A DNA stretch of 64,000 nt from a virus (IMGVR_UViG_3300041409_000066:62001-126000), one strand, 5' to 3'. Counted from the first letter of the stretch, positions 31,910 through 39,744 are shown. Made by a program: numbers and translations. The notes: a model not told the origin generated them from the letters alone.

Positions 31910-32963
31910 GGTCGTCGTCCTCGTCGTCGTCCGCACCGGGGATCTGGTCGCGGTAGTTGTCGGTCACTTCGGTCCAGTTCTGGGAGACGAGCCGGAGCAG
32001 GGCGCGCTCGCGCTCCTGCCGCTCGTACGCCTCATCCCAGGTGTCCTCGTTCTTCACGAGGTCGATCTCGGCCTGGATCAGGTCTTGCAGGACGCGGGGG
32101 TCGAGCGCATCCAACTCCCACGACTCGTCCAGCCCAGTCTCGGCCATGTACGCCTCGAAGCGCGAGTCGGTTGTCTTGGCCGGGTTCGGAGGCGGGGCGT
32201 ACTGCTGCACCTGCGCGTAGGACAGCGCGATCCGCTTGAGCCGGAACGGCGCCTGCGTCGGGCCGACGTTGCCACCGACGATGGTCATGTTGCGGCGCAT
32301 GTGGTCGTAGATGTCGGCGCTGGTGATGCCGGTCATCCCGGCCATGAACTCGCGCTTCCAGTCGTTGAGCACGAAGGTCGCCAGGCGCTTCTGCATGTCG
32401 CGGGTCATGTCCAGCCCGGACGGGTCGTGGTCACCGATGTGCAGGATGGTCACCCGGTCGCCACGGCGCAAGTAGTCACCGACGCGCTGGCTCGCAGCCC
32501 ACATCTCGCTGGCACTGGTGTAGCCACGGCAGGCGAAGTACGGGACGTTGTTGCCCTCGCAGACGGCCTCGATGACGCCGATGCCAGCGTCCTTCTCGAT
32601 CCACACCTCGACCCGCTGCTTCTGCGTCTTCCACAGGTCGGTGCGGTACTGCTCGGACACCGCGTTGATGAGGGTGCGCGGCGACTCCCAGTGCGGCTGG
32701 CTGACGAGGTTGCGGGTGCGGTCGATCATGTAGTCCCAGTCGAACAGCCCGGCCATGCGGGCGTCGTTGAGGATGTCTCCGAGCCGCTTGTAGTTCTGCT
32801 GCTTGTTGTCCATCAGCCCACGGGCGACGAACTGGTAGTAGACCTGCCGCAGGGTCAGCGAGAGCCCCTGCTGGGCGTACTCCTCGCAGATCTCGGTGGC
32901 CTGGTCCACGACCGCGAGCCGCTCGGCGCCGATCTTGATGTTGGCGTACTTGATGCGGGACAT
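31902..32963 (-). CDS. Spo11/topoisomerase VI-A-like protein (Mini-A-like)
   Basis: 353 aa. The N-terminal 5Y-CAP-like part has LTLRQVYYQFV at 36-46, matching the R-x-x-Y-Y motif whose second Tyr (Y43) attacks DNA in Topo VI-A and Spo11. The TOPRIM part has VEVWIEKDAG (E123) and HIGDHDPSGLD (D178, D180), close to the E and D-x-D-P-x-G metal ligands. No ATPase B subunit (GHKL) is encoded in the window, so it resembles orphan A-only 'Mini-A' proteins. It may nick or cut DNA for replication or recombination. TGATG start; acidic tail. Confidence 0.8.
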   Translation of the reverse strand: MSRIKYANIKIGAERLAVVDQATEICEEYAQQGLSLTLRQVYYQFVARGLMDNKQQNYKRLGDILNDARMAGLFDWDYMIDRTRNLVSQPHWESPRTLINAVSEQYRTDLWKTQKQRVEVWIEKDAGIGVIEAVCEGNNVPYFACRGYTSASEMWAASQRVGDYLRRGDRVTILHIGDHDPSGLDMTRDMQKRLATFVLNDWKREFMAGMTGITSADIYDHMRRNMTIVGGNVGPTQAPFRLKRIALSYAQVQQYAPPPNPAKTTDSRFEAYMAETGLDESWELDALDPRVLQDLIQAEIDLVKNEDTWDEAYERQERERALLRLVSQNWTEVTDNYRDQIPGADDDEDDDRG

Positions 32964-33292
32964 CAGACGTTCCTCGTGAAGGTCAGGGGCGGACGGCCAG
33001 TGGCCTTGGTGACGTGCAGGGTGTGGCCGCGCTCGGCGTGGTCCTTGCGGTTGCGCCAGCCGCCGGTCGTGCCGCACTTGCAGACCCAGCGCCACGAGTC
33101 GTGGCTCAACGGCATCTCTGCACCCTCGACGGCGGGCCGATGCTCGATGGTCATGTCGTGCCTGGGGAAGACCAACTCCCACCGCTCGTCGTGGACACCG
33201 AAGATGCCACGGCACTCCCACTCGCCGGGCTGCGCGCCGCACTTGGGGCACTCGTGCTTGGCGACCTCGGCATGGTTGGTGAAGACGCCCAT
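32963..33292 (-). CDS. Double zinc-finger protein, 109 aa
   Basis: ATG at 33292 in a TGATG overlap. Two Cys pairs: HECPKCGAQPGEWEC near the N terminus (C-x2-C-x8-C with nearby His) and WVCKCGTTGGW near residue 75, plus His residues (RKDHAERGHTLH). The pattern suits one or two zinc ribbons of a nucleic-acid-binding protein. Lies in front of the Spo11-like gene. Confidence 0.78.
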   Translation of the reverse strand: MGVFTNHAEVAKHECPKCGAQPGEWECRGIFGVHDERWELVFPRHDMTIEHRPAVEGAEMPLSHDSWRWVCKCGTTGGWRNRKDHAERGHTLHVTKATGRPPLTFTRNV

Positions 33293-33774
33293 CAGGACAC
33301 CTTCTTCGGGCGCTTGTAGATGATGCGGTCGGACGAGAAGGTGCGGCTGTGGCCGGTACGGTCGGTCTTCACCTCGACGTTGATCTTGCCCTCGTTGGGG
33401 CCGGTGCCGAACTCGACGCCGACGACCTTCCACATGCCGCGCTCGCCCTCGACCCGGCAGGGGTGGCCGACCTCGATGAGGAAGTTCTTGGTGCCGGACT
33501 TCTTGTAGAAGCCGCGAGCGCGCTTCCAGTTGCGGGCGGGCGGGATGTGCTCGGGCGCCGGGTTCTTCTCGTAGCGGTGGCGCTGACCGAGGTGGCCCTG
33601 CTCGCGGGTGCAGACCCCGGCGTTGGACTTGAACCCGCAGCGGGTGCTGGACGGGGTGACGCCGGAGCCGCCGGGCGGCGGGGTGGCTGGCTTGGTGCTG
33701 CCACCAGCCTTGGCGATCTCGTCGCGAACGATGGCACGGACGGCCTGTTCGAGATCAGCGGAGAGGGTGGACAC
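33292..33774 (-). CDS. Zinc-binding hypothetical protein, 160 aa
   Basis: GTG at 33774 with AGGAGG seven bases upstream. An N-terminal helix (LEQAVRAIVRDEIAKAGG) and Pro-rich linker lead to a Cys/His unit: RCGFKSNAGVCTREQGHLGQRHRY. The same C-G ... C ... G-H-x-G-x-x-H-x-Y unit occurs in the neighbour at 33851. The C-terminal part is a beta-rich domain (EVGHPCRVEGERGMWKVVG; INVEVKTDR) resembling an SH3/KOW-like barrel. Function unknown. Confidence 0.75.
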   Translation of the reverse strand: MSTLSADLEQAVRAIVRDEIAKAGGSTKPATPPPGGSGVTPSSTRCGFKSNAGVCTREQGHLGQRHRYEKNPAPEHIPPARNWKRARGFYKKSGTKNFLIEVGHPCRVEGERGMWKVVGVEFGTGPNEGKINVEVKTDRTGHSRTFSSDRIIYKRPKKVS

Positions 33775-33823
33775 GGAGGTGCCTCCTGTGGGTCGTGATG
33801 ACTCTGACCCAAGAAGAATACCA

Positions 33824-33848
33824 CACTCCAAAGATGTCCGGTAGTACG
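33824..33848. promoter_or_regulatory. Dyad-like operator/promoter element, copy e
   Basis: Plus strand CACTCCAAAGATG, then TCCGGTAGTACG. It lies in the gap upstream of the 33774 gene and shares a 14-mer with copy g. Confidence 0.6.
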
Positions 33849-33850
33849 GT

Positions 33851-34072
33851 CTATCGGGACTTCGGGGTGTAGGAGTGCGTCCCACCGTGTCCAGCCCGCT
33901 TGTTGCACGGCAGGCGACCCGACCTCGGGTTCCTCTTGTAGCCGCAGACCTCGCTCGGGGAGGAGTAGACCACCTGCCCACCCTCACTCACGTAGAAGGC
34001 CCGGTCGTCACCCTCCGTGGCTGGCTGGCTCAAGATCACCGTCCCAGTAGAAGGGTTGTACGGGTCCACCAC
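33851..34072 (-). CDS. Small zinc-binding protein, 73 aa
   Basis: Two GTG codons in a row offer a start (34072 or 34069). The C-terminal half reads VCGYKRNPRSGRLPCNKRAGHGGTH SYTP: C-G ... C ... GHGGTH-x-Y, the same Cys/His unit as in the neighbour at 33292. The N-terminal half (TGTVILSQPATEGDD, FYVSEGGQVVYSS) is beta-rich. Probable zinc-dependent small fold; role unknown. Confidence 0.65.
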   Translation of the reverse strand: MVDPYNPSTGTVILSQPATEGDDRAFYVSEGGQVVYSSPSEVCGYKRNPRSGRLPCNKRAGHGGTHSYTPKSR

Positions 34073-34261
34073 CCCATCCCGGCGCCCAGAGGTTCAGAGG
34101 CTGCCCCCTACCCCACCAGACTCTGCACTGGCTTCTAGGTAGGAGACGCCTCTGCCTCCGAGCGCCGGGGATGTCGCATCCCGTATGCCCTGTCGGCTCG
34201 TCGTCTGCCCCACGGTGGGCCTCACCGCGTCGGGGACCGTAGCAGACCGTTTGAGGTGGTG
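34073..34261. other. Gene-free structured stretch
   Basis: 189 bases with no credible ORF. Ends of the interval 34081-34166 can pair (minus GGCGCTC / GGGCGCC), and a compact hairpin GGGATG-TCG-CATCCC lies at 34168-34182. It follows the 34262 gene and could hold a terminator or a small structured RNA; tRNA features are absent. Confidence 0.35.
34168..34182 (-). terminator. Small hairpin downstream of the 34262 gene
   Basis: Perfect 6-bp stem GGGATG / CATCCC with a 3-base loop. Weak as a terminator on its own. Confidence 0.3.
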
Positions 34262-34627
34262 TCAGCCCTGTCCGGGAAGGATCAGGCCGGACGGGCTCGT
34301 CATGGGGCCAGGAGCACCACCGTGGCCGTTGGAGCCCGCCAGCATGACGCTGCGCTGCTGCTGCAAGCCTTCGATGGCGTTGCGCAGTGCGCCCTCCAAC
34401 TGCTCGGCCTCCGGCGCCAGCGACGGGATCAGCATGGTGTTCGCCAGACCCTGGCCCAGCACCGGGCTCGGGATGGTCAGGACGACCGCCAGGAGCGGCT
34501 GTGGGCGCCCCTCCGGCCCCGGCATGAGCACCAGGGCCACCTCGTAGGCGATGCCCTGTCCTGGGGCCGCACGGTCGATCACGTCTTCCACGATGGCCGC
34601 TACCTGCTCGGTGATCCGCTCGCTCAT
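34262..34627 (-). CDS. Hypothetical protein, 121 aa
   Basis: ATG in an ATGA overlap with the helicase. An N-terminal helix (ERITEQVAAIVEDVIDRA), a strand-rich centre (AYEVALVLMPG; LLAVVLTIPSPV), a helix (AEQLEGALRNAIEGLQQQR) and a Gly/Pro-rich tail. No motif recognised. Last gene before a structured non-coding gap. Confidence 0.78.
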   Translation of the reverse strand: MSERITEQVAAIVEDVIDRAAPGQGIAYEVALVLMPGPEGRPQPLLAVVLTIPSPVLGQGLANTMLIPSLAPEAEQLEGALRNAIEGLQQQRSVMLAGSNGHGGAPGPMTSPSGLILPGQG

Positions 34628-36249
34628 CTGCGCTTGGTCCTCTTTCGGTTGCGGGCGATGCCCAGGGCAGCGCGCCGGTCGGCTGCGCTGACGAACCTCT
34701 CGTCGTCGTACGTGTCGTCCCCGAGCACGATGTCGGCGTCCTCGTTGCGGGTCATCATCGTCTCGGCCCGGCTCTCCTCGACCGTGCCCAGGGCGATGTA
34801 GGACTGGACGGTGAGGATCTTGTCCTTGCCGCCGACGATGCGCGAGCAGCGGTTGATCCGCTGGATGTAGGACGTGTGCAGGGTCGGCAACTCGTAGTTG
34901 GTCACGTACGTCGCCTCGGGCAGGTTCAAGCCCTTGGAGCCCGCATCCGAGGACACCAGCACCGCCGGACCCTCCCAGGCCCGGAACGCCTTCCTGGCAG
35001 CGTCAGCGACGGCCTCGGTAAGCCCGCCGTGGTTGGTGAAGACCTTGATCTTGTGCTTCTCCAAGTCGCGGGTCAGCAGCGGCACGATGGACTGGCCGAA
35101 GAAGGAGAAGACGACCAACTTGGCGCCCTGCTCGGTGATGACCCCGGCGTGCTCCACGAGCGCCTCGGCCTTCACCGAGGGCAGCGCGCAGATGTAGTCC
35201 CGCCCGAACTCCTCGGTGAGCATCGTCGCCAGCGCGCCAGGGCTGCGGGTGATGGCCTCGGGGTAGCCAGCGATCTGCCGGAGCACGGTGTAGAGCCCCG
35301 GCACGTCCACCGGCTCGCCCGTCTCGTCGTCCCAGCCGAGCGCCTCGACAGCCTCGTAGAACTTGAGGGTGTCCGGTGGCAGGTCGAACTTGAGGCTCTG
35401 CTCGGTCATCTTGGGGAACTGGGCGATCACGTCCTCGTCGGTCTTGCGCTTGCGGTGGATCCACGGTCGGACGTACTCCTGATGGAACAGCGGGAGCAAG
35501 CCCTTGTGGTACTGCGGGCGCCCGAACGGGTCGCGGCCACGCAGGAAGGTCTTCTCGTACTCCGCGATGGTCGGCAGCCCCACCGGCTGGCAGATCCGGC
35601 GGACGTTGAACACGTCGTCCGGGCCTGTCTCGAACGGCGTGGCCGACAGCGCGATGGTCCGCACCCCGGCTGCCTTGCGCATCTGCTTGGTCGCGTGCGC
35701 CCACACCCGGTGGGTCTGCGAGGAGCGGTTCTTCAACTTGGTGGCCTCATCGAAGACGATGAGCACCCGAGCCCCACGGAAGTGGTCCAGCATCCAGCCG
35801 TCCACCATCGTCTTGCCGCGCTTGTTGGGCTCTTGGATCAACTTGCCGAAGTCGGTGCGACCCGTCTCGTACGTCGTGACGGTGACGGCGTGGTTGGACT
35901 CCTTGAGCCGCTTCTCCCGGCCCGGCCCGTGGTGCTTCATGGCCTGCAAGGCGGTGAACTGGTGGAAGTCGTCCACCCACTCGCCCATCTTGACCCGCTC
36001 GCACACGACGATGGTGTGGTCGATCAGCCCCTCGCCCATGAGGAAGGTTGCGACCACCATCGCCAGGTGCGACTTGCCCAGGCCGGTGTCCCAGATGATC
36101 CCGGCGCCGCCGTTGTGGTTGTGCATCTCGGTGAGCACCAGCGAGACGGAGATGCCCTCCATCTGGAACTCGAACAGACCCCAGGGGGAGAAGTAGAGAG
36201 CGCCCTCCGGCCACTGGGGCTCGGAGGGCGCCTCGACTGTCTGTGTCAC
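34624..36249 (-). CDS. SNF2/DEAD-like superfamily 2 helicase
   Basis: 541 aa; GTG at 36249 in a GTGA overlap. Motif I WDTGLGKSH, Ia VVCERVKMGEWV, II FDEATKLKN (DEAT box), III ALSATPFET, then the second RecA domain with VVFSFFGQS, motif V SSDAGSKGLNLPEA and VI QRINRCSRI. This is the layout of SNF2-type or UvsW-like phage helicases. It could remodel recombination intermediates or R-loops. Its basic C terminus (RNRKRTKRR) may bind DNA. Confidence 0.88.
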   Translation of the reverse strand: MTQTVEAPSEPQWPEGALYFSPWGLFEFQMEGISVSLVLTEMHNHNGGAGIIWDTGLGKSHLAMVVATFLMGEGLIDHTIVVCERVKMGEWVDDFHQFTALQAMKHHGPGREKRLKESNHAVTVTTYETGRTDFGKLIQEPNKRGKTMVDGWMLDHFRGARVLIVFDEATKLKNRSSQTHRVWAHATKQMRKAAGVRTIALSATPFETGPDDVFNVRRICQPVGLPTIAEYEKTFLRGRDPFGRPQYHKGLLPLFHQEYVRPWIHRKRKTDEDVIAQFPKMTEQSLKFDLPPDTLKFYEAVEALGWDDETGEPVDVPGLYTVLRQIAGYPEAITRSPGALATMLTEEFGRDYICALPSVKAEALVEHAGVITEQGAKLVVFSFFGQSIVPLLTRDLEKHKIKVFTNHGGLTEAVADAARKAFRAWEGPAVLVSSDAGSKGLNLPEATYVTNYELPTLHTSYIQRINRCSRIVGGKDKILTVQSYIALGTVEESRAETMMTRNEDADIVLGDDTYDDERFVSAADRRAALGIARNRKRTKRR

Positions 36250-36563
36250 ACCGTGGCGGGAGCCGCCAGCGCCAACTCCCACTCGACGCCGAACTCACCG
36301 TCGCCAGGGAACTCGATGGCGCGGGTGCCGACGACCTCGCCCCGGCACTTGAGGGTCAGAGCGGGGTCAGGAGCGACGAGGAAGCAGTGCTCCGGGAAGT
36401 GCCCGAGGAACTTGATCGAGGACTCGCCCACCAGGCGACAGGCAGGCACCTCGTGCGGCCCCCAGGTCATCGTCCACGGACCGGAGTCGTGGAGGGCACG
36501 CTCGATCTGGCGGGCACGGTAGACCGCCGAAGCCACTGCGAAGTCGAGCACCATGCTGGTCAC
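36246..36563 (-). CDS. Hypothetical protein, 105 aa
   Basis: GTG at 36563 (GGGAG upstream) or ATG at 36554. The N terminus is a helix (DFAVASAVYRARQIERAL). A beta-rich C-terminal part follows (WTMTWGPHEVPACRLVG; ALTLKCRGEVVG). No known domain. First gene after the operator palindrome at 36570-36594, so it heads a transcription unit that includes the SNF2-like helicase. Confidence 0.72.
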   Translation of the reverse strand: MTSMVLDFAVASAVYRARQIERALHDSGPWTMTWGPHEVPACRLVGESSIKFLGHFPEHCFLVAPDPALTLKCRGEVVGTRAIEFPGDGEFGVEWELALAAPATV

Positions 36564-36569
36564 CCCCGT

Positions 36570-36594
36570 CCACTCCCAAGATGCTTGCTAGTGG
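36570..36594. promoter_or_regulatory. 25-bp palindromic operator element, copy f
   Basis: Plus strand CCACTCCCAAGAT, then GCTTGCTAGTGG. Outer arms CCACT/AGTGG and inner arms CAAG/CTTG are both inverted repeats around a 3-base centre. It lies just upstream of the gene starting at 36563. Confidence 0.65.
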
Positions 36595-36632
36595 GACTGT
36601 ACCCAGAGTGAGCACGTCCAGTCCACAGGCAT

Positions 36633-36653
36633 CTTCCACAGGGTGTGGAGAAG
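36633..36653 (-). terminator. Hairpin after the YadA-like fibre gene
   Basis: Plus CTTCCACA, GGG, TGTGGAGAAG: a CCACA/TGTGG stem with flanking CTTC/GAAG around a mismatch. It starts five bases past the fibre stop and would end the late tail transcript before the early/middle gene block. Confidence 0.5.
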
Positions 36654-36657
36654 CGAA

Positions 36658-38157
36658 CTAGACGACGCCCCAGTTGGCGCCATCAGCAACCACCCGTAGA
36701 ACCGCATACTGGGCCAAGGTGCGGGAGGCGTCTCCGTCAATGGTTCCGACCAGTGGGGTCACCGTCAGAGCGGTCGAGTCGAGGTTCTTGATGGTGAACA
36801 TCCGACCCGTGCGTCCAACCGGCGTGGGGAGAGTGGCGGTCAGGGTGACACCGGAGAAGAAGACCACCGAGTCGGCGTTGGTCAGCGTGTAATCAGCCGT
36901 CTTGGTGGAGAACGGCTGGGACACTTCCGGCCCGTACTTCTCGGTCGCCAACTCGGTGATCGCAGCCTGCACATCGGTGGCGGCGACCGACCCTGCTGGT
37001 GTGTAGGAGATGGCCGAGGCGTCATGAGCGTCGGTGGTGTCCGCGAGGTGGTCTGACAGCGCCGTGGCGACCGCCTGGACATCGCTCTCGACTTCCACGA
37101 CGGCTGCTTGCACGTCAGTGGCCGCGATGGTCCCCACAGGCGCGAAGGAGATCGAGGCAGCCACCAGGGCGGCGCCATCGAACAGCAGGCCATCCTGATC
37201 CACCCCGACCGTGTGGGCGCCGTCGTCGGCGGCGTACAGCCGCACACGGGTGGCATGGCCGGTCGGGCTGGACGGCACGACCTCCACCGTGTCGGTCTTG
37301 ACGACCGTCTCATCAGCGGTGGCCGCAACCGCCCCTGCACCGAGAGCGATGGCCCGAGCAGCCGTGGCCTGGGCCGCGAAGCCGACCGCTGTGGCGTCTG
37401 CCGAAGCCGCGTGCGCTCCGGCACCGAGGGCGGTGGCGCGCAGAGCGGTCGCCAGAGCGACCTCACCGACCGCCGTGGTGTCGTTGGCACTGGCCTGGGT
37501 CTGGGCACCGAGCGCCGTGGCTCGGAGCCCGCTGGCTACCGAGTCCGAGCCGACCGCGCTGGCTTGGTTGGCGCTGGCCGCAGCAGCCTGGCCGACCGCT
37601 GTGGAGCCGGTGCCACCCGCCGAAGCGGACTCACCCAGAGCCGTGGCTTGGAAGGTCGAGGCGTCAGCGTTGTGACCCAGCGCAGTGCTCTGGTCGCTCT
37701 CTGCGATGGCACCGGGACCGACCTGGGTGGACTCGAAGCCGTCTCCGGCATGGGTCGAGTCGGCACCACCGGCTCCGGTGGACGCGATGATCTGGTCGAG
37801 GGCGTCCTGCACGTTCTGTGCGGTGATCGACACGCTCGGTGACGTGTAGGGCGTCTGCGCGGCGGTCTGGAAGTCGCCCTCGGCGGGCTCAAGGACATCC
37901 ACGTCCTCGAACACGACCTCGGCGTTGCTGCCCAGCGTGACGCCCAGCGTGACGCGCTGCGGGGTGTCGGTGTAGATCGAGACGACGCCCGTCAGACTCG
38001 TGAACGGGTTCGAGAGCGGCGTGCCACCCGCGCTAGACCCGTAGAACGGGTCGGCCAGTGGGGTGTTCGTCCCAGGACGCAGGACACGGATCGAGGCGCC
38101 AGCGAGCGTGTTGCCCGCGTTGTCGGTGATCGTCTTGAGCAGGTGAGCCCGCGCCAT
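36658..38157 (-). CDS. Tail fibre with YadA-like head repeats, 499 aa
   Basis: The first 95 residues (RAHLLKTITDNAGNTLAGASIRV ... VFEDVDVLEPA) are a module shared with the genes at 39745 and 41575, probably the baseplate attachment domain. Residues about 145-290 are 14-15-residue repeats of the YadA/trimeric adhesin type (ALGESASAGGTGSTAVGQAA). Two copies of an A-A-T-D-V-Q-A-A trimerisation-like motif follow, and a beta C-terminal domain. ATG preceded by GAGAGGACC and by late element copy 2. A trimeric fibre that binds the host surface. Confidence 0.85.
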   Translation of the reverse strand: MARAHLLKTITDNAGNTLAGASIRVLRPGTNTPLADPFYGSSAGGTPLSNPFTSLTGVVSIYTDTPQRVTLGVTLGSNAEVVFEDVDVLEPAEGDFQTAAQTPYTSPSVSITAQNVQDALDQIIASTGAGGADSTHAGDGFESTQVGPGAIAESDQSTALGHNADASTFQATALGESASAGGTGSTAVGQAAAASANQASAVGSDSVASGLRATALGAQTQASANDTTAVGEVALATALRATALGAGAHAASADATAVGFAAQATAARAIALGAGAVAATADETVVKTDTVEVVPSSPTGHATRVRLYAADDGAHTVGVDQDGLLFDGAALVAASISFAPVGTIAATDVQAAVVEVESDVQAVATALSDHLADTTDAHDASAISYTPAGSVAATDVQAAITELATEKYGPEVSQPFSTKTADYTLTNADSVVFFSGVTLTATLPTPVGRTGRMFTIKNLDSTALTVTPLVGTIDGDASRTLAQYAVLRVVADGANWGVV

Positions 38158-38175
38158 CGTGGTCCTCTCTCGTCC

Positions 38176-38212
38176 CTCACCCCTTCACAGGGCTCAAGAG
38201 GGGTTGGACAGG
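38176..38212 (-). promoter_or_regulatory. Bipartite late element, copy 2 (YadA-like fibre)
   Basis: Minus strand: CCTGTCCAACC, 10-base spacer, CCTGTGAAGGGGTGAG, then 18 bases to the ATG at 38157. It begins one base after the upstream stop codon. Confidence 0.65.
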
Positions 38213-38213
38213 C

Positions 38214-38645
38214 TCACGGGGCGAGCGTGAAGATCGCCAGGTTGTTGCCGAGGAGGTCCAGCACGATGATCGTGTTCTCGGCAGCCAACTTGTTCACCGT
38301 GGCGCTGACGCTGGCGGGGCCGGTGGCCGGATCTTGCTCCACAGACCCAACCGGGGTGCCCCCTACTGCGTTCTGGCCCAACTTGACTTGGAAGCGCAGC
38401 CGGTTGTAGCCGGGGTTGCCGACCGAGTTGCCGACGTTCTCGCCTGTGATGGTGACCAGCACGGGGCCGCTGTCTCCTGCGGCTGGGGCGTTCACCACAG
38501 TGAAGTCATCGAGCGAGAAGCCCTCGCTGACCCCGTACGCCTTGTAGTCACTGGTCGTGCCGGTGTTCTGCCAGGTCCACGCCCCCAGGGAGCGGGGCGG
38601 TGGAGATGGCGAAGCCACCGGACCGAGTGTGCAGACGGCGCCCAT
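38214..38645 (-). CDS. Hypothetical tail-associated protein, 143 aa
   Basis: ATG at 38645 in a TGATG overlap. Beta-rich sequence with SLDDFTVVNAPAAGDSGPVLVTITG and RLRFQVKLGQNAVGG; the end reads IIVLDLLGNNLAIFTLAP. The N terminus (VCTLGPVASPSPPP) is Pro-rich. It sits between fibre genes, so it is probably a tail-tip or fibre accessory (adhesin-like) protein. No motif recognised. Confidence 0.75.
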   Translation of the reverse strand: MGAVCTLGPVASPSPPPRSLGAWTWQNTGTTSDYKAYGVSEGFSLDDFTVVNAPAAGDSGPVLVTITGENVGNSVGNPGYNRLRFQVKLGQNAVGGTPVGSVEQDPATGPASVSATVNKLAAENTIIVLDLLGNNLAIFTLAP

Positions 38646-39730
38646 CAGAAGCAGTCGAGGTTGATGAGCATGTCGGAGGCCGGGGTGCCGTTGACGCTGG
38701 TCACGTCGAACTTCCACATGTCGCCCTGGGCGGTGTCCACCGTCGCGTTTGTGACCGCCACGTTGTCTCCGGCGTTCACCGTGACCGAGATGCTGTCCCC
38801 GGTGTCCACGCCGTTGTTGTAGCGGTGGCCGACGACCGTGAAGCCACCGCCCGAGCCGCCGGGTGCGATGTCCACCCGGACGATCATTCGGCGCACCGTG
38901 GTCGGGCCGGTCGGGATGCGCAGGCCCGGCTTGAAGATGTGAGTGGCGACGGCGACCTCGCCCGCGACGACGCAGGACAGGTAGAGCGGCTCGTTGTAGA
39001 CCCACCGCAGACTGCCCAGGGCAGCACCGTCCACCAGTCCGACCCGCGTGTCCTTGCCTGCCACACCGACGTACGAGCCGAGCGCGGGGCTGCCGCTCTC
39101 ATCGGTGTAGGTGCCGAGCAGGATGTCGTTGCGCCAGACGCTGATGGTGGGCGCTGTGTTGCTGGTATCCACCTGGGCAGCGAAGCGGTCATACCCAGGG
39201 TTGCCGGTCGAGAAGGTATGCAGCAAGACGTTGCTGGCGGCATCACCTACAGCAAGGCGCACGCCGTTCTGGCGGATCTGGATGATGTAGCCAGAGCCGT
39301 TGCTGTTGCTGCGCAACAGCAGATCTTCCTGCTCGAAGCCACCGTAGATCCCGCCAGGGAAGGTGGCGGCGATGATCTGCGCACCGCTGCCGACCTGTAC
39401 GACGTAGCCACCACCGTTGACACCGAACGCCAACTCGCGCTCGTCAACGGTGATGGCGCCACCACCGGGATAGAGAGACTCCGACAGGAAGTTGTGCGGC
39501 TGCCCACCGGAGTAGTAGTCCTTTGGTCCATCCTTCTGATTGAAGTTGTCTCGGAACGACGTGCCGAGGGCGCCCTTGAGCACCAGCGTGCGTCCGGTCG
39601 GCTGGTCGTAGTGGATGTCGCCGGGGGTACGGCAGTCGAACGACGGGATGTCTGTGCCGATGGTGGCGCGGGTGATCCCGAGGAGGTGCTGCGAGATCTC
39701 CTCAAGATGCGCGTGATTCCGCTCGTACAT
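38645..39730 (-). CDS. Tail fibre/receptor-binding-like protein, 361 aa
   Basis: ATG at 39730 with AGAAGTAG upstream. The N terminus is a helix (NHAHLEEISQHLLGI). The middle is beta-rich with Gly-rich strands (ELAFGVNGGGYVVQVGSG; GYIIQIRQNGVRL), like a lectin or concanavalin-type domain. The last 95 residues (FKPGLRIPTGP ... WKFDVTSVNGTPASDMLINLDCF) are a paralogue of the C-terminal domain of the gene at 41575. Probably binds host surface polysaccharide. Confidence 0.78.
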   Translation of the reverse strand: MYERNHAHLEEISQHLLGITRATIGTDIPSFDCRTPGDIHYDQPTGRTLVLKGALGTSFRDNFNQKDGPKDYYSGGQPHNFLSESLYPGGGAITVDERELAFGVNGGGYVVQVGSGAQIIAATFPGGIYGGFEQEDLLLRSNSNGSGYIIQIRQNGVRLAVGDAASNVLLHTFSTGNPGYDRFAAQVDTSNTAPTISVWRNDILLGTYTDESGSPALGSYVGVAGKDTRVGLVDGAALGSLRWVYNEPLYLSCVVAGEVAVATHIFKPGLRIPTGPTTVRRMIVRVDIAPGGSGGGFTVVGHRYNNGVDTGDSISVTVNAGDNVAVTNATVDTAQGDMWKFDVTSVNGTPASDMLINLDCF

Positions 39731-39744
39731 CTACTTCTCCCTCG

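Noticed and set aside
34081-34166. tRNA-like fold with 7-bp acceptor stem (86 nt)
   Set aside because: No T-loop TTC, no recognisable D-loop or anticodon arm on either strand. Ends pair, but the cloverleaf cannot be drawn.
34185-34547. Plus-strand ORF near the structured gap
   Set aside because: It overlaps the minus-strand 121-aa gene and has Arg/Pro/Ser-rich shadow composition.
37000-37700. Short regular DNA repeats suggesting a CRISPR or tandem array
   Set aside because: They encode YadA-type protein repeats; the DNA units are degenerate and lack constant spacers.
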